Shown piece by piece: positions 17,663 through 27,700 of a stretch of 64,000 nt of DNA. The notes beneath the pieces are model-generated. The model made no database searches, was not told the DNA's origin, and was given only the letters and a program-made list of their open reading frames with translations. The position numbers were made by a program, and so were the translations under genes. Within the stretch, counting starts at the first letter, position 1, and the number at the start of each line of letters is the position of its first letter. This DNA comes from Chloroflexota bacterium. Its GTDB lineage: Bacteria > Chloroflexota > Anaerolineae > B4-G1. The stretch spans positions 50,119-114,118 of the forward strand of contig JAAZAN010000023.1 in NCBI GenBank assembly GCA_012514315.1, written 5' to 3'.

Positions 17663-18811
17663 ATGTTGGTTGGGATAGATGCCAGTCGTGCGCTCGCGCA
17701 CCGCTCCACTGGCACCGAGGTCTACTCCAGATCGCTGATCGAGGCGCTGTGTCGCCTGGACTCACCGCATCAGTTCCGCCTCTATGCACCGGGGCCGCTG
17801 GATTGGCCGCTGCCGCCCGGGGCGGAGGTGCGCGCGATTCCGCTCAGGCGAATGTGGACCCACGCGCGGCTCTCCTGGGAGATGCTCTGTTCGGCGCCTG
17901 ATGTGCTCTTCGTGCCGGCGCACGTCGTACCTCTCCTCCACCCGCAGGCGACCGTCGTGACGGTGCACGATCTGGGCTATCTGGTCTACCCCGAAGCGCA
18001 TCCGTTGGTTCAGCGTGTCTATCTCGATCTGTCCACCCGCTGGAACACCAAGGCGGCCCGTCTGATCCTGGCTGACTCTGCGGCGACCAAGGCCGATCTG
18101 ATGTCCCGCTATCGTACGCCAGCGGACAAGATCGTAGTCGTCTATCCCGGCGTCAGCGAGTCGCTTCGACCGGTGTCCCACGAAGCGGCCGTCGCAGCGG
18201 CGCTGGGTCGCTATGGCATTACCGGCGAGTACTTCCTGTACCTGGGGACACTCCAGCCGCGCAAGAACCTGACGACAGTCGTGGACGCATTCGCGGCGCT
18301 AGCCAATGACCTGCCTCCATCCGTGAGTCTGGTGCTGGGCGGCAAAGCGGGTTGGTTCGTTGACTCCCTGCATGAGACGATCCGACGTCACGGTCTCGAA
18401 GGACGTGTGCTGCTGCCGGGGTACATCGCTGAGTCGGACAAGGCAGCGTTGTTGACTCGTGCTCGGGCTTTCGTGTTTCCTTCACTGTATGAGGGCTTCG
18501 GACTCCCTGTGTTGGAGGCTCAGGCGTGTGGATGCCCTGTGGTAACCAGTTCCACGTCCAGTCTGCCTGAGGCGGCCGGAGAAGGCGCGTTGTTAGTCGA
18601 TCCTCACGACACGCGAGCAATCGCGGAGGCTATGGGGCGCCTGTGGACCGACGATGAACTGCGGCGAGACCTGATCCAGCGCGGCTGGTCCAATGTAGCG
18701 CGGTTCTCGTGGCGGGCCGCGGCCCGCCTGACGCTCAGCGCGCTAGAACGGGCGGCATCTGTTAGCCTCGATAGCTCGATCGTGTCGGGCGAGGCAGACG
18801 GGCTGACTTGA
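17663..18811 (+). CDS. Glycosyltransferase, GT4-type (GT-B fold)
   Basis: The 382-residue product shows a GT-B fold with the C-terminal nucleotide-sugar domain: GTLQPRKN near 194-201 and SLYEGFGLPVLEAQACG near 274-290, whose two Glu residues form the EX7E motif of family 4. It should transfer a sugar from a nucleotide donor, typically mannose- or rhamnose-like, to a polysaccharide or lipid carrier. No membrane helix. It follows rpiB closely. Its closest relative in the window is the enzyme at 30685-31839, with very similar motifs, suggesting paralogues. Confidence 0.9.
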   Translation: MLVGIDASRALAHRSTGTEVYSRSLIEALCRLDSPHQFRLYAPGPLDWPLPPGAEVRAIPLRRMWTHARLSWEMLCSAPDVLFVPAHVVPLLHPQATVVTVHDLGYLVYPEAHPLVQRVYLDLSTRWNTKAARLILADSAATKADLMSRYRTPADKIVVVYPGVSESLRPVSHEAAVAAALGRYGITGEYFLYLGTLQPRKNLTTVVDAFAALANDLPPSVSLVLGGKAGWFVDSLHETIRRHGLEGRVLLPGYIAESDKAALLTRARAFVFPSLYEGFGLPVLEAQACGCPVVTSSTSSLPEAAGEGALLVDPHDTRAIAEAMGRLWTDDELRRDLIQRGWSNVARFSWRAAARLTLSALERAASVSLDSSIVSGEADGLT

Positions 18812-18828
18812 GGCCCGTGGCGCGTTGG

Positions 18829-18856
18829 TTGTCAATTCCCCCGGTTGTGCTATGAT
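18829..18856 (+). promoter_or_regulatory. Promoter of the LysM protein gene
   Basis: TTGTCA (18829-18834), a 16-bp spacer and TATGAT (18851-18856) with an upstream TG form an extended -10 promoter about 90 bases before the LysM gene. Confidence 0.6.
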
Positions 18857-18946
18857 GACCCCCCGGTCTGCCAAACGGTCACTGGCCCCCTCGGGCGGCG
18901 ATCCTGACAGCGGTACGAACCCCTGGATTGGGTGAAACAGGCGATA

Positions 18947-20113
18947 ATGGTTGACGAACCGAGTGTCGAGATCAAAGATGAAGATCCTAAGCTATGTCCG
19001 GCGTGTGGTTCACGCGTGGCGGCATTGGCGAAGACGTGCCTTATGTGTGGCGCATCTCTGGAGGGACAGGACGAATCATCGGACTCGACCACGGAGGAGG
19101 CGCCCCGCAGACTGCCTGGGTGGGTGCGCGCACTGACCATCGTAGGGCTTGCTCTCATCATTCTTGGCGCGGGTGGGTTTGGCGTGCTGACTCTGATGAA
19201 TCGTGCGCCGGAGGAAGCACCTCCGACGTCCACCCCTACGCGAACCGCTATTCCCACTCGGACGCCAACGTCGACTCCCACACCGACCATTACACCAACG
19301 CCGACACAGATTCCTCCGAGAGTCCACCAGGTACAGTCTGGTGAGACGCTCAGCGGCATTGCCGCTGAGTACGGCGTAGCCTCCGAAGCGATTATGCGGC
19401 TCAACCCCGCCCTCAACCCCGAGCTGATCCAGCCGGGTGAGGTGATTCTGATCCCGCCCGATCTCTCTCAGCAGGAGTCTGAGACAGAAGATGCGGCGCC
19501 GACGCCTGGAGAAGTGGTCCTCCACGTTGTGGCGTCGGGCGAGACGCTCAGCGAGATTGCTGAGGAGTACGGCGTCTCCGTGGAGTTGCTCCGGTTGGCG
19601 AATGACCTGGCCGAGGGTAACGACACGATCCGTCCCAACCAGTCCCTGCAGATTCCGATCGGCACACCAGCCCCAACCGCGACACCAACTGTCGATCCGA
19701 ATGCCACTCCGACGCCTGTTCCTCCGTTCCCTGCGCCTCCGTTGTTGAACCCGTTCGACGGTCAGGTGCTGACTGGAACCGAGCGGCCGGTTCTGCTGGA
19801 GTGGGCTTCGGTGGCCATTCTGGGTGAGGATGAATGGTACGAGGTGCGTCTAGCCGACGCAGGTCAGGTTGTCTCGGATACATACCACACTCGTGGTACG
19901 GCGTGGCGCGTTCCGTATGAGCTCCTGCAGCGGATCACGGGTAACACCGGCGACGAAAGCTATTTCGAGTGGAACGTCCGGATCGTGCGGAGCGTACGGC
20001 AGGACAGAGACGGGCCTCGGTTCGTAGATGCTGGCGCGCCAAGTCCGGCCCGCACCTTCCTCTGGCTGGCTCCCACACCGACACCCGAACCGTCGCCGAC
20101 GTCGGGGTCATAG
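18947..20113 (+). CDS. Zinc-ribbon membrane protein with two LysM domains
   Basis: The 388-residue product has a cytoplasmic zinc ribbon (CPACG...CLMCG near 17-36), a membrane helix (about 60-80), a Thr/Pro linker, LysM domain 1 (HQVQSGETLSGIAAEYG), LysM domain 2 (HVVASGETLSEIAEEYG) and a C-terminal beta domain of about 110 residues. LysM binds N-acetylglucosamine polymers such as peptidoglycan, so the protein probably tethers membrane to wall or glycan. An in-frame GTG lies five codons upstream; neither start has a strong ribosome site, and I chose the ATG. It converges on the Gmad2 lipoprotein gene. Confidence 0.85.
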   Translation: MVDEPSVEIKDEDPKLCPACGSRVAALAKTCLMCGASLEGQDESSDSTTEEAPRRLPGWVRALTIVGLALIILGAGGFGVLTLMNRAPEEAPPTSTPTRTAIPTRTPTSTPTPTITPTPTQIPPRVHQVQSGETLSGIAAEYGVASEAIMRLNPALNPELIQPGEVILIPPDLSQQESETEDAAPTPGEVVLHVVASGETLSEIAEEYGVSVELLRLANDLAEGNDTIRPNQSLQIPIGTPAPTATPTVDPNATPTPVPPFPAPPLLNPFDGQVLTGTERPVLLEWASVAILGEDEWYEVRLADAGQVVSDTYHTRGTAWRVPYELLQRITGNTGDESYFEWNVRIVRSVRQDRDGPRFVDAGAPSPARTFLWLAPTPTPEPSPTSGS

Positions 20114-20135
20114 GGCGCACCTTTCGCCTCGCCCG

Positions 20136-21632
20136 TTACCCGTCGCTCACCCGCAACTCACTGGCCATCCACGTCCCGTCGGCCGCTTGCCCAAAGATCT
20201 GTACTGTCGCGCCCGGCTGGATATCCGACAGTGCGATCCGTGTGCCGTCTACGCCGTAGAACAGTGTGGCTGCGTTGGTGACGACAACGTCTGCGCCGCC
20301 GACGCTCTCGGTCAAGCGAACCGTTCCGGCGTCATAGTCGATCTCGGCAATCTGCGCCACGATGGTGACGCCCGACGCTGCGGTTATGTACACGTTTGTG
20401 GTGCTCTTGGACAGGACCCCACCACTCTGAGCATTCTGCTCCACGATCTCGATCGATGCGGGCCCACTGTAGGTCGCATCGTACGCGATCGCGGTTGAGA
20501 ACACGCCCGGAGAGCCGGGTTGCCCGTTCACCGCCAACGGACTCTCCAGGATCACCTGACCTTCCGGATCAACGATTCTGACGATCAGTTTGGTCTCGGA
20601 GGGCGTCAGTCGTACACTGCCCAGCAGCCTGATTTCCTCGGCGATTGTGTCGCCGGCCTTCGGTGTGACCAAGACGATCTGCTGTGGATACGTATCGATC
20701 ACGCGAACCTGCCGGGCGATCAGCGCGCCACTCTCACCAGGCTGTCCACGTGCTTCGATCTCCATGCCTGGTTCAATCTCAAGCAGGCCTACCTCAGCAT
20801 CGGTGATCGATAGCAGCGCGGTGTCCTCCTGCAGTGCGATGGTGCTGAACCCGTGGATTACCTCTGTCAAATGGATCATCATCGCGCTGGGCAGGACCTG
20901 GGCGACGCTGCCACTGATGATAATCTCCTCTGGCATTGGCAGATTGACCGCAGCGACTGCGCTCACCACAATCGACCCATCGTGAACACTGATCTCCGCG
21001 ATCTCCACTGTCCCAGGGCCACTTAAGACTACATCGAATCCCAGGTGGACATCGAAGGTCCCCAATCCGCCCAGTGTCCCGGCGACCGCAATCGGCGCCT
21101 CGCCAACGACCTGTCCCTGTTCGTTGTAGACGCGTCCGCGCAGCGTGTTCTCCAGAGGTGTTACCGAGACAATGCCGCGGATATGGGCTGGATTGGCGAC
21201 GGTGGCGCCCTCCAGAGGTTCCAGCAGCGTGATCGACCGATCCAGGGCCAGTACTGCCTGGGGGGCGGCTACAGCAAGGTCGGCATCTCCAAGCGCTGCC
21301 AATGAGTCCACGACCATGATGTCAGAACCCTGTGTCCAGCCCGTTGCCTGCAGCCTGGCGCCGCTCTCGATGCTCTCCAGGACGATATCCGCCCCGGAGG
21401 AATTCAGAAGTTGGCTGTCCGGAGTGAACCACAGAATGCTCACGCCGTCGGTGGGTGCTGCCAGAACGATGAAGCCATCTTCGGCCATCACCTTGTCAGC
21501 GATCCCAGTGACGGTAATGCCTGTGCCCGTAGCAGTTGGTGTGGGAGGCAGGGCCGCCAACGGTCCGCAGCCCGTAGCCAGAAGCATGATGACCCCAGCC
21601 ATGCCGATGTGCTTCAGAACCTTGTGGCGCAT
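20136..21632 (-). CDS. Lipoprotein-like protein with two Gmad2-type domains
   Basis: The 498-residue protein starts with MRHKVLKH and a hydrophobic segment ending in LLATGCG, a lipobox, so it should be a lipoprotein. Two stretches of about 90 residues (beginning ITLLEPLEGATV and IVLVTPKAGDTI) are similar to each other and to the Gmad2 immunoglobulin-like domain of bacterial spore-germination-type proteins. Other parts resemble DUF5666-like beta modules (ITVTGIADKV, IEARGQPGESGALIARQV). No catalytic motif. An upstream in-frame extension to 21842 has no support and overlaps the NfnB-like gene. Likely an extracellular binding protein. Confidence 0.8.
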   Translation of the reverse strand: MRHKVLKHIGMAGVIMLLATGCGPLAALPPTPTATGTGITVTGIADKVMAEDGFIVLAAPTDGVSILWFTPDSQLLNSSGADIVLESIESGARLQATGWTQGSDIMVVDSLAALGDADLAVAAPQAVLALDRSITLLEPLEGATVANPAHIRGIVSVTPLENTLRGRVYNEQGQVVGEAPIAVAGTLGGLGTFDVHLGFDVVLSGPGTVEIAEISVHDGSIVVSAVAAVNLPMPEEIIISGSVAQVLPSAMMIHLTEVIHGFSTIALQEDTALLSITDAEVGLLEIEPGMEIEARGQPGESGALIARQVRVIDTYPQQIVLVTPKAGDTIAEEIRLLGSVRLTPSETKLIVRIVDPEGQVILESPLAVNGQPGSPGVFSTAIAYDATYSGPASIEIVEQNAQSGGVLSKSTTNVYITAASGVTIVAQIAEIDYDAGTVRLTESVGGADVVVTNAATLFYGVDGTRIALSDIQPGATVQIFGQAADGTWMASELRVSDG

Positions 21633-21670
21633 TGAGCCCTGCCTCCTCTGGAATCTCGTGTGCGGGTGAT

Positions 21671-23122
21671 CTACCAGGGATCGATCTCTCCACCCAAGTA
21701 CAGGTTGATGTCGGCGGCCGCGCGTTTCCCTGCCCCCATTGCGCTGACGACTGTCGCCGCGCCGGTTACGACATCGCCGCCGGCCCAGACACGGGCCATG
21801 GTTGTGCGTCCGTACTCCTCGTCGGCGATCACGGTTCCCCACTTGCTGCGTTGCAGACCTTCGGCGTCTACGAACACCAGGGGATTGGGGCTGGTGCCGA
21901 GTGCCATGATGACAGTATCCATGGGCATCTCGAACTCAGAGCCCTCGATCGGTACGGGGCGGCGGCGCCCAGATTCATCGGGCTGGCCCAACTCCATCCG
22001 AATACAGCGCATCGCCTTGACCGTGCCCATCTCATCCCCCAGGATCTCGACAGGATTGGTCAGGAAGTCGAAGATAATGCCCTCTTCCTCGGCATGATGG
22101 ACTTCCTCAGCACGGGCTGGCACTTCCTGACGGGACCGCCGGTAGACGATGTGAACCTCCCCGGGCTCCTCTCCGTTTGCCTGCGCGCGCAGCTTCTGGA
22201 GACGCAGGCTGCATCGTGCGGCATCCATCGCGACGTTGCCGGCGCCAATCACGGCGACGTTCCGTCCCACTTTGACCGGTGTGTCGTACTGTGGGAACTG
22301 ATACCCCTTCATCAGGTTCACGCGAGTGAGGAACTCATTGGCCGACATCACGCCATTCAGGTTGATACCGGGAATCCGCATAAACGAAGGCAGACCGGCG
22401 CCGGTCCCGAGGAACACAGCATCGTAGTCCTCCAGCAGTTCCTGGAGCGTAAGTGTGCGACCGATAACCGTGTCCGTGCGTATCTCGATCCCGAGACACT
22501 CGGCCGCGTAGTCGATCTCAGCGTGCACGACACCCTTCGGAAGTCGGAACTCGGGAATCCCATACACCAGAACCCCGCCGGGACTGTGCAGCGACTCGAA
22601 GATCGTCACGTCGTGACCCGCGCGAGCTACATCGACGGCACACGTCAGGCCCGCCGGCCCCGAACCGACTACAGCCACCCGCTTCCCGGTGGCGTCAGCG
22701 CGCTCAAGCGGGCATGAACGTTGTGCCAGCTCGAAATCCCCAACGTATCGCTCCAGCCTCCCAATGGCGACTGGCTCGCCCTTCTTGGCCAAGATGCACA
22801 ACTGCTCGCACTGCACTTCCTGTGGACATACCCGCCCACAGATGGCGGCCAGGCTGTTCTTTACCTTCATCGCCTGGACCGCACCAATCATGTCGCCGTC
22901 CCGCAGCGCCTTGATGAACTCCGGAATCAGCACCCCAACCGGGCAGCCCTCCACACATTGTGGACGCTTGCACTGCAGACATCGATCCGCCTCGATCTGA
23001 GCCAGCTCAGGAGTCAGGCCGAGAGCGACCTCATTGTAGTTTCGGCCGCGCTCGTCCGGATCCTGTTCCGGCATCCTCTGCCGCGGGATCTGCATACGTT
23101 CTCGCTGTGTCAACTCAGCCAT
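21671..23122 (-). CDS. NADPH-binding large subunit of an NfnAB/SudAB-type complex (GltA family)
   Basis: The 483-residue product matches the glutamate synthase small-chain/NfnB family. The N-terminal part holds the Cys residues for two [4Fe-4S] clusters (CLQCKRPQCVEGCPVG near 42-57 and CGRVCPQEVQCEQLC near 89-103). Two dinucleotide-binding motifs follow, GSGPAGLTCAVD for FAD and GAGNVAMDAARC for NADPH. Combined with the overlapping upstream gene, it forms an electron-transfer complex that couples NADH, NADPH and ferredoxin (or sulfide/polysulfide). The true start overlaps the end of the partner gene by eight bases. No glutamate synthase large subunit is nearby, which favours Nfn over GltD. 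Confidence 0.88.
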   Translation of the reverse strand: MAELTQRERMQIPRQRMPEQDPDERGRNYNEVALGLTPELAQIEADRCLQCKRPQCVEGCPVGVLIPEFIKALRDGDMIGAVQAMKVKNSLAAICGRVCPQEVQCEQLCILAKKGEPVAIGRLERYVGDFELAQRSCPLERADATGKRVAVVGSGPAGLTCAVDVARAGHDVTIFESLHSPGGVLVYGIPEFRLPKGVVHAEIDYAAECLGIEIRTDTVIGRTLTLQELLEDYDAVFLGTGAGLPSFMRIPGINLNGVMSANEFLTRVNLMKGYQFPQYDTPVKVGRNVAVIGAGNVAMDAARCSLRLQKLRAQANGEEPGEVHIVYRRSRQEVPARAEEVHHAEEEGIIFDFLTNPVEILGDEMGTVKAMRCIRMELGQPDESGRRRPVPIEGSEFEMPMDTVIMALGTSPNPLVFVDAEGLQRSKWGTVIADEEYGRTTMARVWAGGDVVTGAATVVSAMGAGKRAAADINLYLGGEIDPW

Positions 23123-23987
23123 TCCGCGCGCTCTCCTCTTCGATTGCTTTGTCGAGGCGACACTGGTGTTCGTATCGATCCACGGCCGCCTTCTCTTCGG
23201 TCTGATAGTAGCGCTGGCGCGCCAGCAGGTTGTTCCAGTCGACCTTGTGTCCGTCGAACTCCGGACCATCGACGCACACGAACTGAGCTCCTTCGTCCAG
23301 CAGTACGCGACACCCACCGCACATGCCGGTGCCGTCGATCATGATCGTGTTCAGGCTGACGATCGTCTTGACGTTGTAGGGCTGGGTCGTCGACGACACG
23401 AACTTCATCATGATTGCCGGCCCAATGGCCCATACCCGCTGTACGGCTGCTCCGTGCGCATCCAAGAGCTCCTTCAGCGGTTCAGTTACCAGAGCCTTGC
23501 GCCCGTACGACCCGTCGTCCGTACATACGATCAGCTCGTCGCTCACTTCACGCATTTTGTCCTCCCAGAATAGGAGGTCGCGTGTGCGCGCGCCGATAAT
23601 GGAGATGACGTGGTTCCCAGCCTCTCGCAGCGCCCGGGCAACGGGGTATATGGGTGCAATCCCCACACCACCTCCCACGCAGATTACAGTGCCGAAGTTC
23701 TCGATCTCCGTCGGATGGCCGAGGGGCCCGACTACGGTGACCAGTGAATCACCTTCCTCCATGCGTCCCAGTTGCATCGTGGTCTTGCCCACTTCCTGGA
23801 AGATGATGGTGACCGTTCCGGCATCCCGGTTGTAGTCAGCAATCGTGAGCGGGATGCGCTCTCCTTCCTCGTCGATGCGGATGATGATGAATTGTCCAGC
23901 TCTTGCTTTGCGTGCGACGGCTGACGCTTCGATGACCATCAGCTTGTTCACGTCGCTGAGCACTTCCTTGTGTAGAATCTTGTACAC
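23115..23987 (-). CDS. Ferredoxin-NADP reductase-like small subunit (NfnA/SudB type)
   Basis: The 290-residue protein has an FAD-binding barrel (RIPLTIADYN), an NAD-binding domain (CVGGGVGIAPIYPVARAL) and a C-terminal [2Fe-2S] site (GTGMCGGCRV...FVCVDGPEFDGH). This is the layout of NfnA and the SudB/dihydroorotate dehydrogenase electron-transfer family. Paired with the gene immediately downstream, it probably allows reversible transfer of electrons between NADH and NADPH/ferredoxin. The start is a GTG with GGAGG seven bases before it, giving the usual VYKIL beginning; the 27-codon upstream extension is not supported. Confidence 0.88.
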   Translation of the reverse strand: MYKILHKEVLSDVNKLMVIEASAVARKARAGQFIIIRIDEEGERIPLTIADYNRDAGTVTIIFQEVGKTTMQLGRMEEGDSLVTVVGPLGHPTEIENFGTVICVGGGVGIAPIYPVARALREAGNHVISIIGARTRDLLFWEDKMREVSDELIVCTDDGSYGRKALVTEPLKELLDAHGAAVQRVWAIGPAIMMKFVSSTTQPYNVKTIVSLNTIMIDGTGMCGGCRVLLDEGAQFVCVDGPEFDGHKVDWNNLLARQRYYQTEEKAAVDRYEHQCRLDKAIEEESARNG

Positions 23988-24136
23988 GCTCTGCCTCCGA
24001 ATAGTTCTCCGTGTTGTGTAGGCTTCGATGGACCGCGGCAAGGATAGCGCATTTCCACCGGTAGTCAAGTTGCCACGGGTAGTGCAACGTCTGATCGGTG
24101 CGAAGGGGCCTGTTGCCGCACATCGTTGTGCGAAAC

Positions 24137-24571
24137 TCAGTCCCCCTCGCTCAAAGTGAGATGGCCGAAGAAATCCTGCAGGATCGCGACGGCTTCTGGC
24201 AGATCAAGGTACTGCTCACAGCGTACGTCCGCGTTGCCCGATAGCATGGCGGATAGTCGGTGGGCGTTGTCCCTGCGAATCAGGCAGAGCACAGGCTTCC
24301 TGAAGAGCTCTGCCCGCGCGATCTCGTACCCTACCCCGTGGCTGGGGGTGCTTGTCTCGGCAACAAGCACGTCGGCCGATTCGAGCCACGCCATGTCCTG
24401 CCTGTAGATTTCCCGGTCCGATACCTCCGAGCCCTCCATTGTCGACCGGTCAGTCGCGCCGACGTGCTCGGTCAGAACCTCGCCATATGATCGAAGCGCT
24501 TCGATGATCTGGCGATACAGGTGGACGTCCTGCTGCCCTCCGCGGATAGAACCGGCGAAGTATATCTTCAT
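24137..24571 (-). CDS. Rcl-like 2'-deoxynucleoside 5'-phosphate N-hydrolase
   Basis: The 144-residue product starts MKIYFAGSIRGG, the signature of the Rcl/DNPH1 branch of the nucleoside deoxyribosyltransferase superfamily, and contains DVLVAETSTPSHGVGYEIARA, which carries the conserved Ser and catalytic Glu of that fold. These enzymes cleave the N-glycosidic bond of deoxynucleoside monophosphates, sanitising or recycling nucleotides. An AGGAGG site precedes the ATG. The gene is divergent from the large SARP/BTAD regulator but unrelated in function as far as I can see. Confidence 0.85.
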   Translation of the reverse strand: MKIYFAGSIRGGQQDVHLYRQIIEALRSYGEVLTEHVGATDRSTMEGSEVSDREIYRQDMAWLESADVLVAETSTPSHGVGYEIARAELFRKPVLCLIRRDNAHRLSAMLSGNADVRCEQYLDLPEAVAILQDFFGHLTLSEGD

Positions 24572-24666
24572 ATCGTCTACGCGCCTCCTGCGAGTGGGGC
24601 GATTCATTCCAGTGTTCCTGTATCGTATCGGAATCTGCTTATTCGACAAGCGCGACGATACCGCAA

Positions 24667-24694
24667 TTGACACGCAACATGGGCATGCTATAAT
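24667..24694 (+). promoter_or_regulatory. Consensus promoter of the SARP/BTAD regulator gene
   Basis: TTGACA (24667-24672), a 16-bp spacer and TATAAT (24689-24694) with an upstream TG. Both hexamers are perfect consensus, making this the strongest-looking promoter in the window. It drives the regulator gene through a leader of about 70 nt that contains a GAGGAG ribosome site. Confidence 0.85.
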
Positions 24695-24770
24695 TAACGG
24701 TTAGTGTGCTGTGAGTGCAGGCGTTCATGACCGTCTGCCTGCATGGTTTGATTGAGGAGTACCCGCAGTC

Positions 24771-27700
24771 GTGACGACCCTCGATGTCACTCTGGTCCGT
24801 TCGAAGCTGCTGGTTCCCAGCCCCGCTGGCCTTCTGCATCGGCCACGCCTGTGCGAGAGACTGACTGCCGGCGCCGAACGCAAGCTCACCGTCCTCTCTG
24901 CACCAGCCGGCTACGGCAAGACATCCGCTCTCGTAGATTTCGCTCGGCACACGTCAATCCCGGTCTGTTGGTACACGGTCGACGAGCGCGATCGCGACCT
25001 GGGGGTGTTTGTTCGGTATCTGGTCGGCGCGATTCGCGAACAATTCCCACGTTTTGGTCAGCGCACGGATCGAATCCTGGCTTCCATCGGCAACGAGCTG
25101 TACCGTGACCCTACTCTGGTTGTGGGTGACCTGGCAAATGAGGCGCTTGAGCTCGATGTACCCTTCGTTCTGATCCTCGACAACTTCGAGGCGCTGGATG
25201 GCGCCTTTGGGCTGGGTGAGTTCCTGCGTAGACTGGTCGATGTGCTGCCCGACAACTGCCACGTGATGATCGGCAGCCGGGTCCTCCCCGACGTGCCGGT
25301 CACTCGTCTGGTAGCGAAGCGTCAGCTCGTCGGCGTGACTGTCGATGACCTACGCTTCGACGCCGATGAGATCCGGCACCTGCTGAGTATGTCGCACATT
25401 GATGTGTCGTGTGAAGAGGCCGAGGCGATCTCATCGAGCGCGGAGGGATGGATCACGGGTGTATTACTCCTTGCCGATCATGCGCGCGGGCAGGCGGGAT
25501 CCTTCCTGAGGAGCACACAACGGGCGACCGCCGAAGCATACGATTACCTTGCTGCAGATGTTCTGGAGCATCAACCCCTCCATATCCGACACTTTCTGAT
25601 TCACTCCGCGATTCTCCGCGAGATGTCGGTTCGTTTGCTGGAGCAGGTCCTGCCCGATCAACCTGTCGGTTCGTTGTTGAGTGAGGTGGAGCGGCGCAAC
25701 TTGTTCGTTACGCGCTTCGGCACGGGCGGCTCGGCGACATATCGATACCATCATCTGTTTCGAAGTTTCTTGCTGCAGCGGGCTGAGGTTATCGGACGCG
25801 TGGAGCGTACCGACATTCATCTCCGTGCGGCAGCCTGGTTCGAGAGTGCGCACGACATCCCGGAGGCTGTGCACCACTATCTGGCGACGGAGGCGTACGA
25901 TCGCGCCATCACCTTGATGGAACGTGCGGCGATGGAGCGATTCACTCGGGGCCAGGTGGAGACGCTGCTGGTCTGGTTCGATGCGTTGCCTGAGAAGATC
26001 CGTGATCAGGCGCCGTGGCTGGCGTTCTATCACAGTCGGGTCCTGACCGATCGGTACGATTATGCCGGCGCCCGGCGATCGCTCTCCTATGCGGGGAAGG
26101 GGTTCGCGCGTCTGCAGCATCCCGGGCTGCTGGCACGGGTGCACAATCAGCGTGCGACGCTGGCGATGTTTGAGAGTCGGTTCGATGATGTGCTGAGCGA
26201 GGCCCAAAGCGCTCTTGATCTGCTGGACGGGGGCGAGCCTGTGGAACGAGCCGAGGCCCAGCGACTGATCGGACGGGGCTACATCGGCCTGGGACGGTTG
26301 AACGAAGGCATCGACAAGCTGCAGTCTGCCCTGGAGGCGTTTCGGGAGGTCAGAAGCCCGTACGATATTGTCAATGTGTTACAGGACCTCACCTGTGCCT
26401 TCACGCTGCAGGGCGCCTACGACGAGGCAACCCGATGCATGGTCGAGGCCTTAGCCGTTGCCCGGCAGCTGGGTTCGCCTAGCCAACTGGCCGGCGTGCT
26501 GAACAACCTGGGAGGCATCCACTACCTCAAGGGTGAATACGCAGAAGCTCTTCCGCTGTATGAGGAGGCGCTCGCCGCCGCTCGGCGTGGAGGTAATCCA
26601 CGTTGGGAAGCATACGTGCTGGCCGGTCAGGCAGAGATCTACCGGGATCTGACGGCCTACGGACAGGCGGAGACACAGTACGGCGCGGCATGGCGCCTGC
26701 TTGAGGATGTGGACCCTGCGTCGCTGATGCACGTGATGCTCTCACAAGCCACTATGCTGCGCTGGCAGGGACATCACGCGGGCGTGCAGCGACTCCTTGA
26801 AGAAGCGTGTGCCTGGGCCGAGCACAGAGGGCTGTCGTTCGACCGCGACGGCTTGCTCAGAGCCACGCGAGGAATCGCCCTGGCTGAGAAAGGCGACTAT
26901 GAGTCCGGCATCGACCTGCTTAGCGAGAGCATTGCTTTCCTGGAGTCACGTCACGCCGATCAGGATCTGGCGCAGGTCCGTCTTCTACTGGCAAAGGCCT
27001 ACTACCTGGCTGGGAAGGAGCAGTCCGCGATTGCCGAGCTGCGACGGGTAATGCGCCTTGCCCGTCGGTTGGGGTCCGCGCAGTTCGTCGTTATTGAGGG
27101 ACAGCACGTCCCAGGACTTCTGCAGCTTGGCCTTGACGAGGGTCTGCAAGGCCTGGATGTCGTGATCCGCCGGGTCGCCGCCATGCAAGACCTTCGCCGT
27201 CGGTTGCTCGACGCCCAAACAGGAGATCTGGACGAGCCTGCCGTCAGCCGTCTTGAGATCTTCGGATTTGGGGAGAGTCGGGTTGTGCGCGATGGACGGG
27301 TGTTATCCACGTCCGCGTGGCAGGCCGCTGCGCCACGCGAGCTCTTCTTCTACATCCTCACCCACGGTCCTGTCTCGCGAGATCAGATCGGCATCGACTT
27401 CTGGCCTGATCTGGAAGCGGTCAAGATGCGGAATACGTTCCACGCGACGCTGTACCGCATTCGGCGGGCGGTGGGGACGGACGCGATTGTGGTTGAGAAT
27501 GGGCTGTATCGCATTGGTCCGGTGACCTACTGGTTCGATGTGGAGGAGTTCGTTGATGTGTTCGAGCGTGCACGGCTGCTCCCACCGCACGACTGGCAGG
27601 CCGAGACTCTCTGGCGGCGTGCCACGACTCTCTACACCGGCGATTTCCTCCCAGATGCGGACCGATTGTGGTGCGTTGAACTGCGAGAACGGTATCGGGA

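Noticed and set aside
21633..21842. N-terminal extension of the Gmad2 lipoprotein
   Set aside because: It overlaps the NfnB-like gene and would hide the lipobox signal that starts at 21632.
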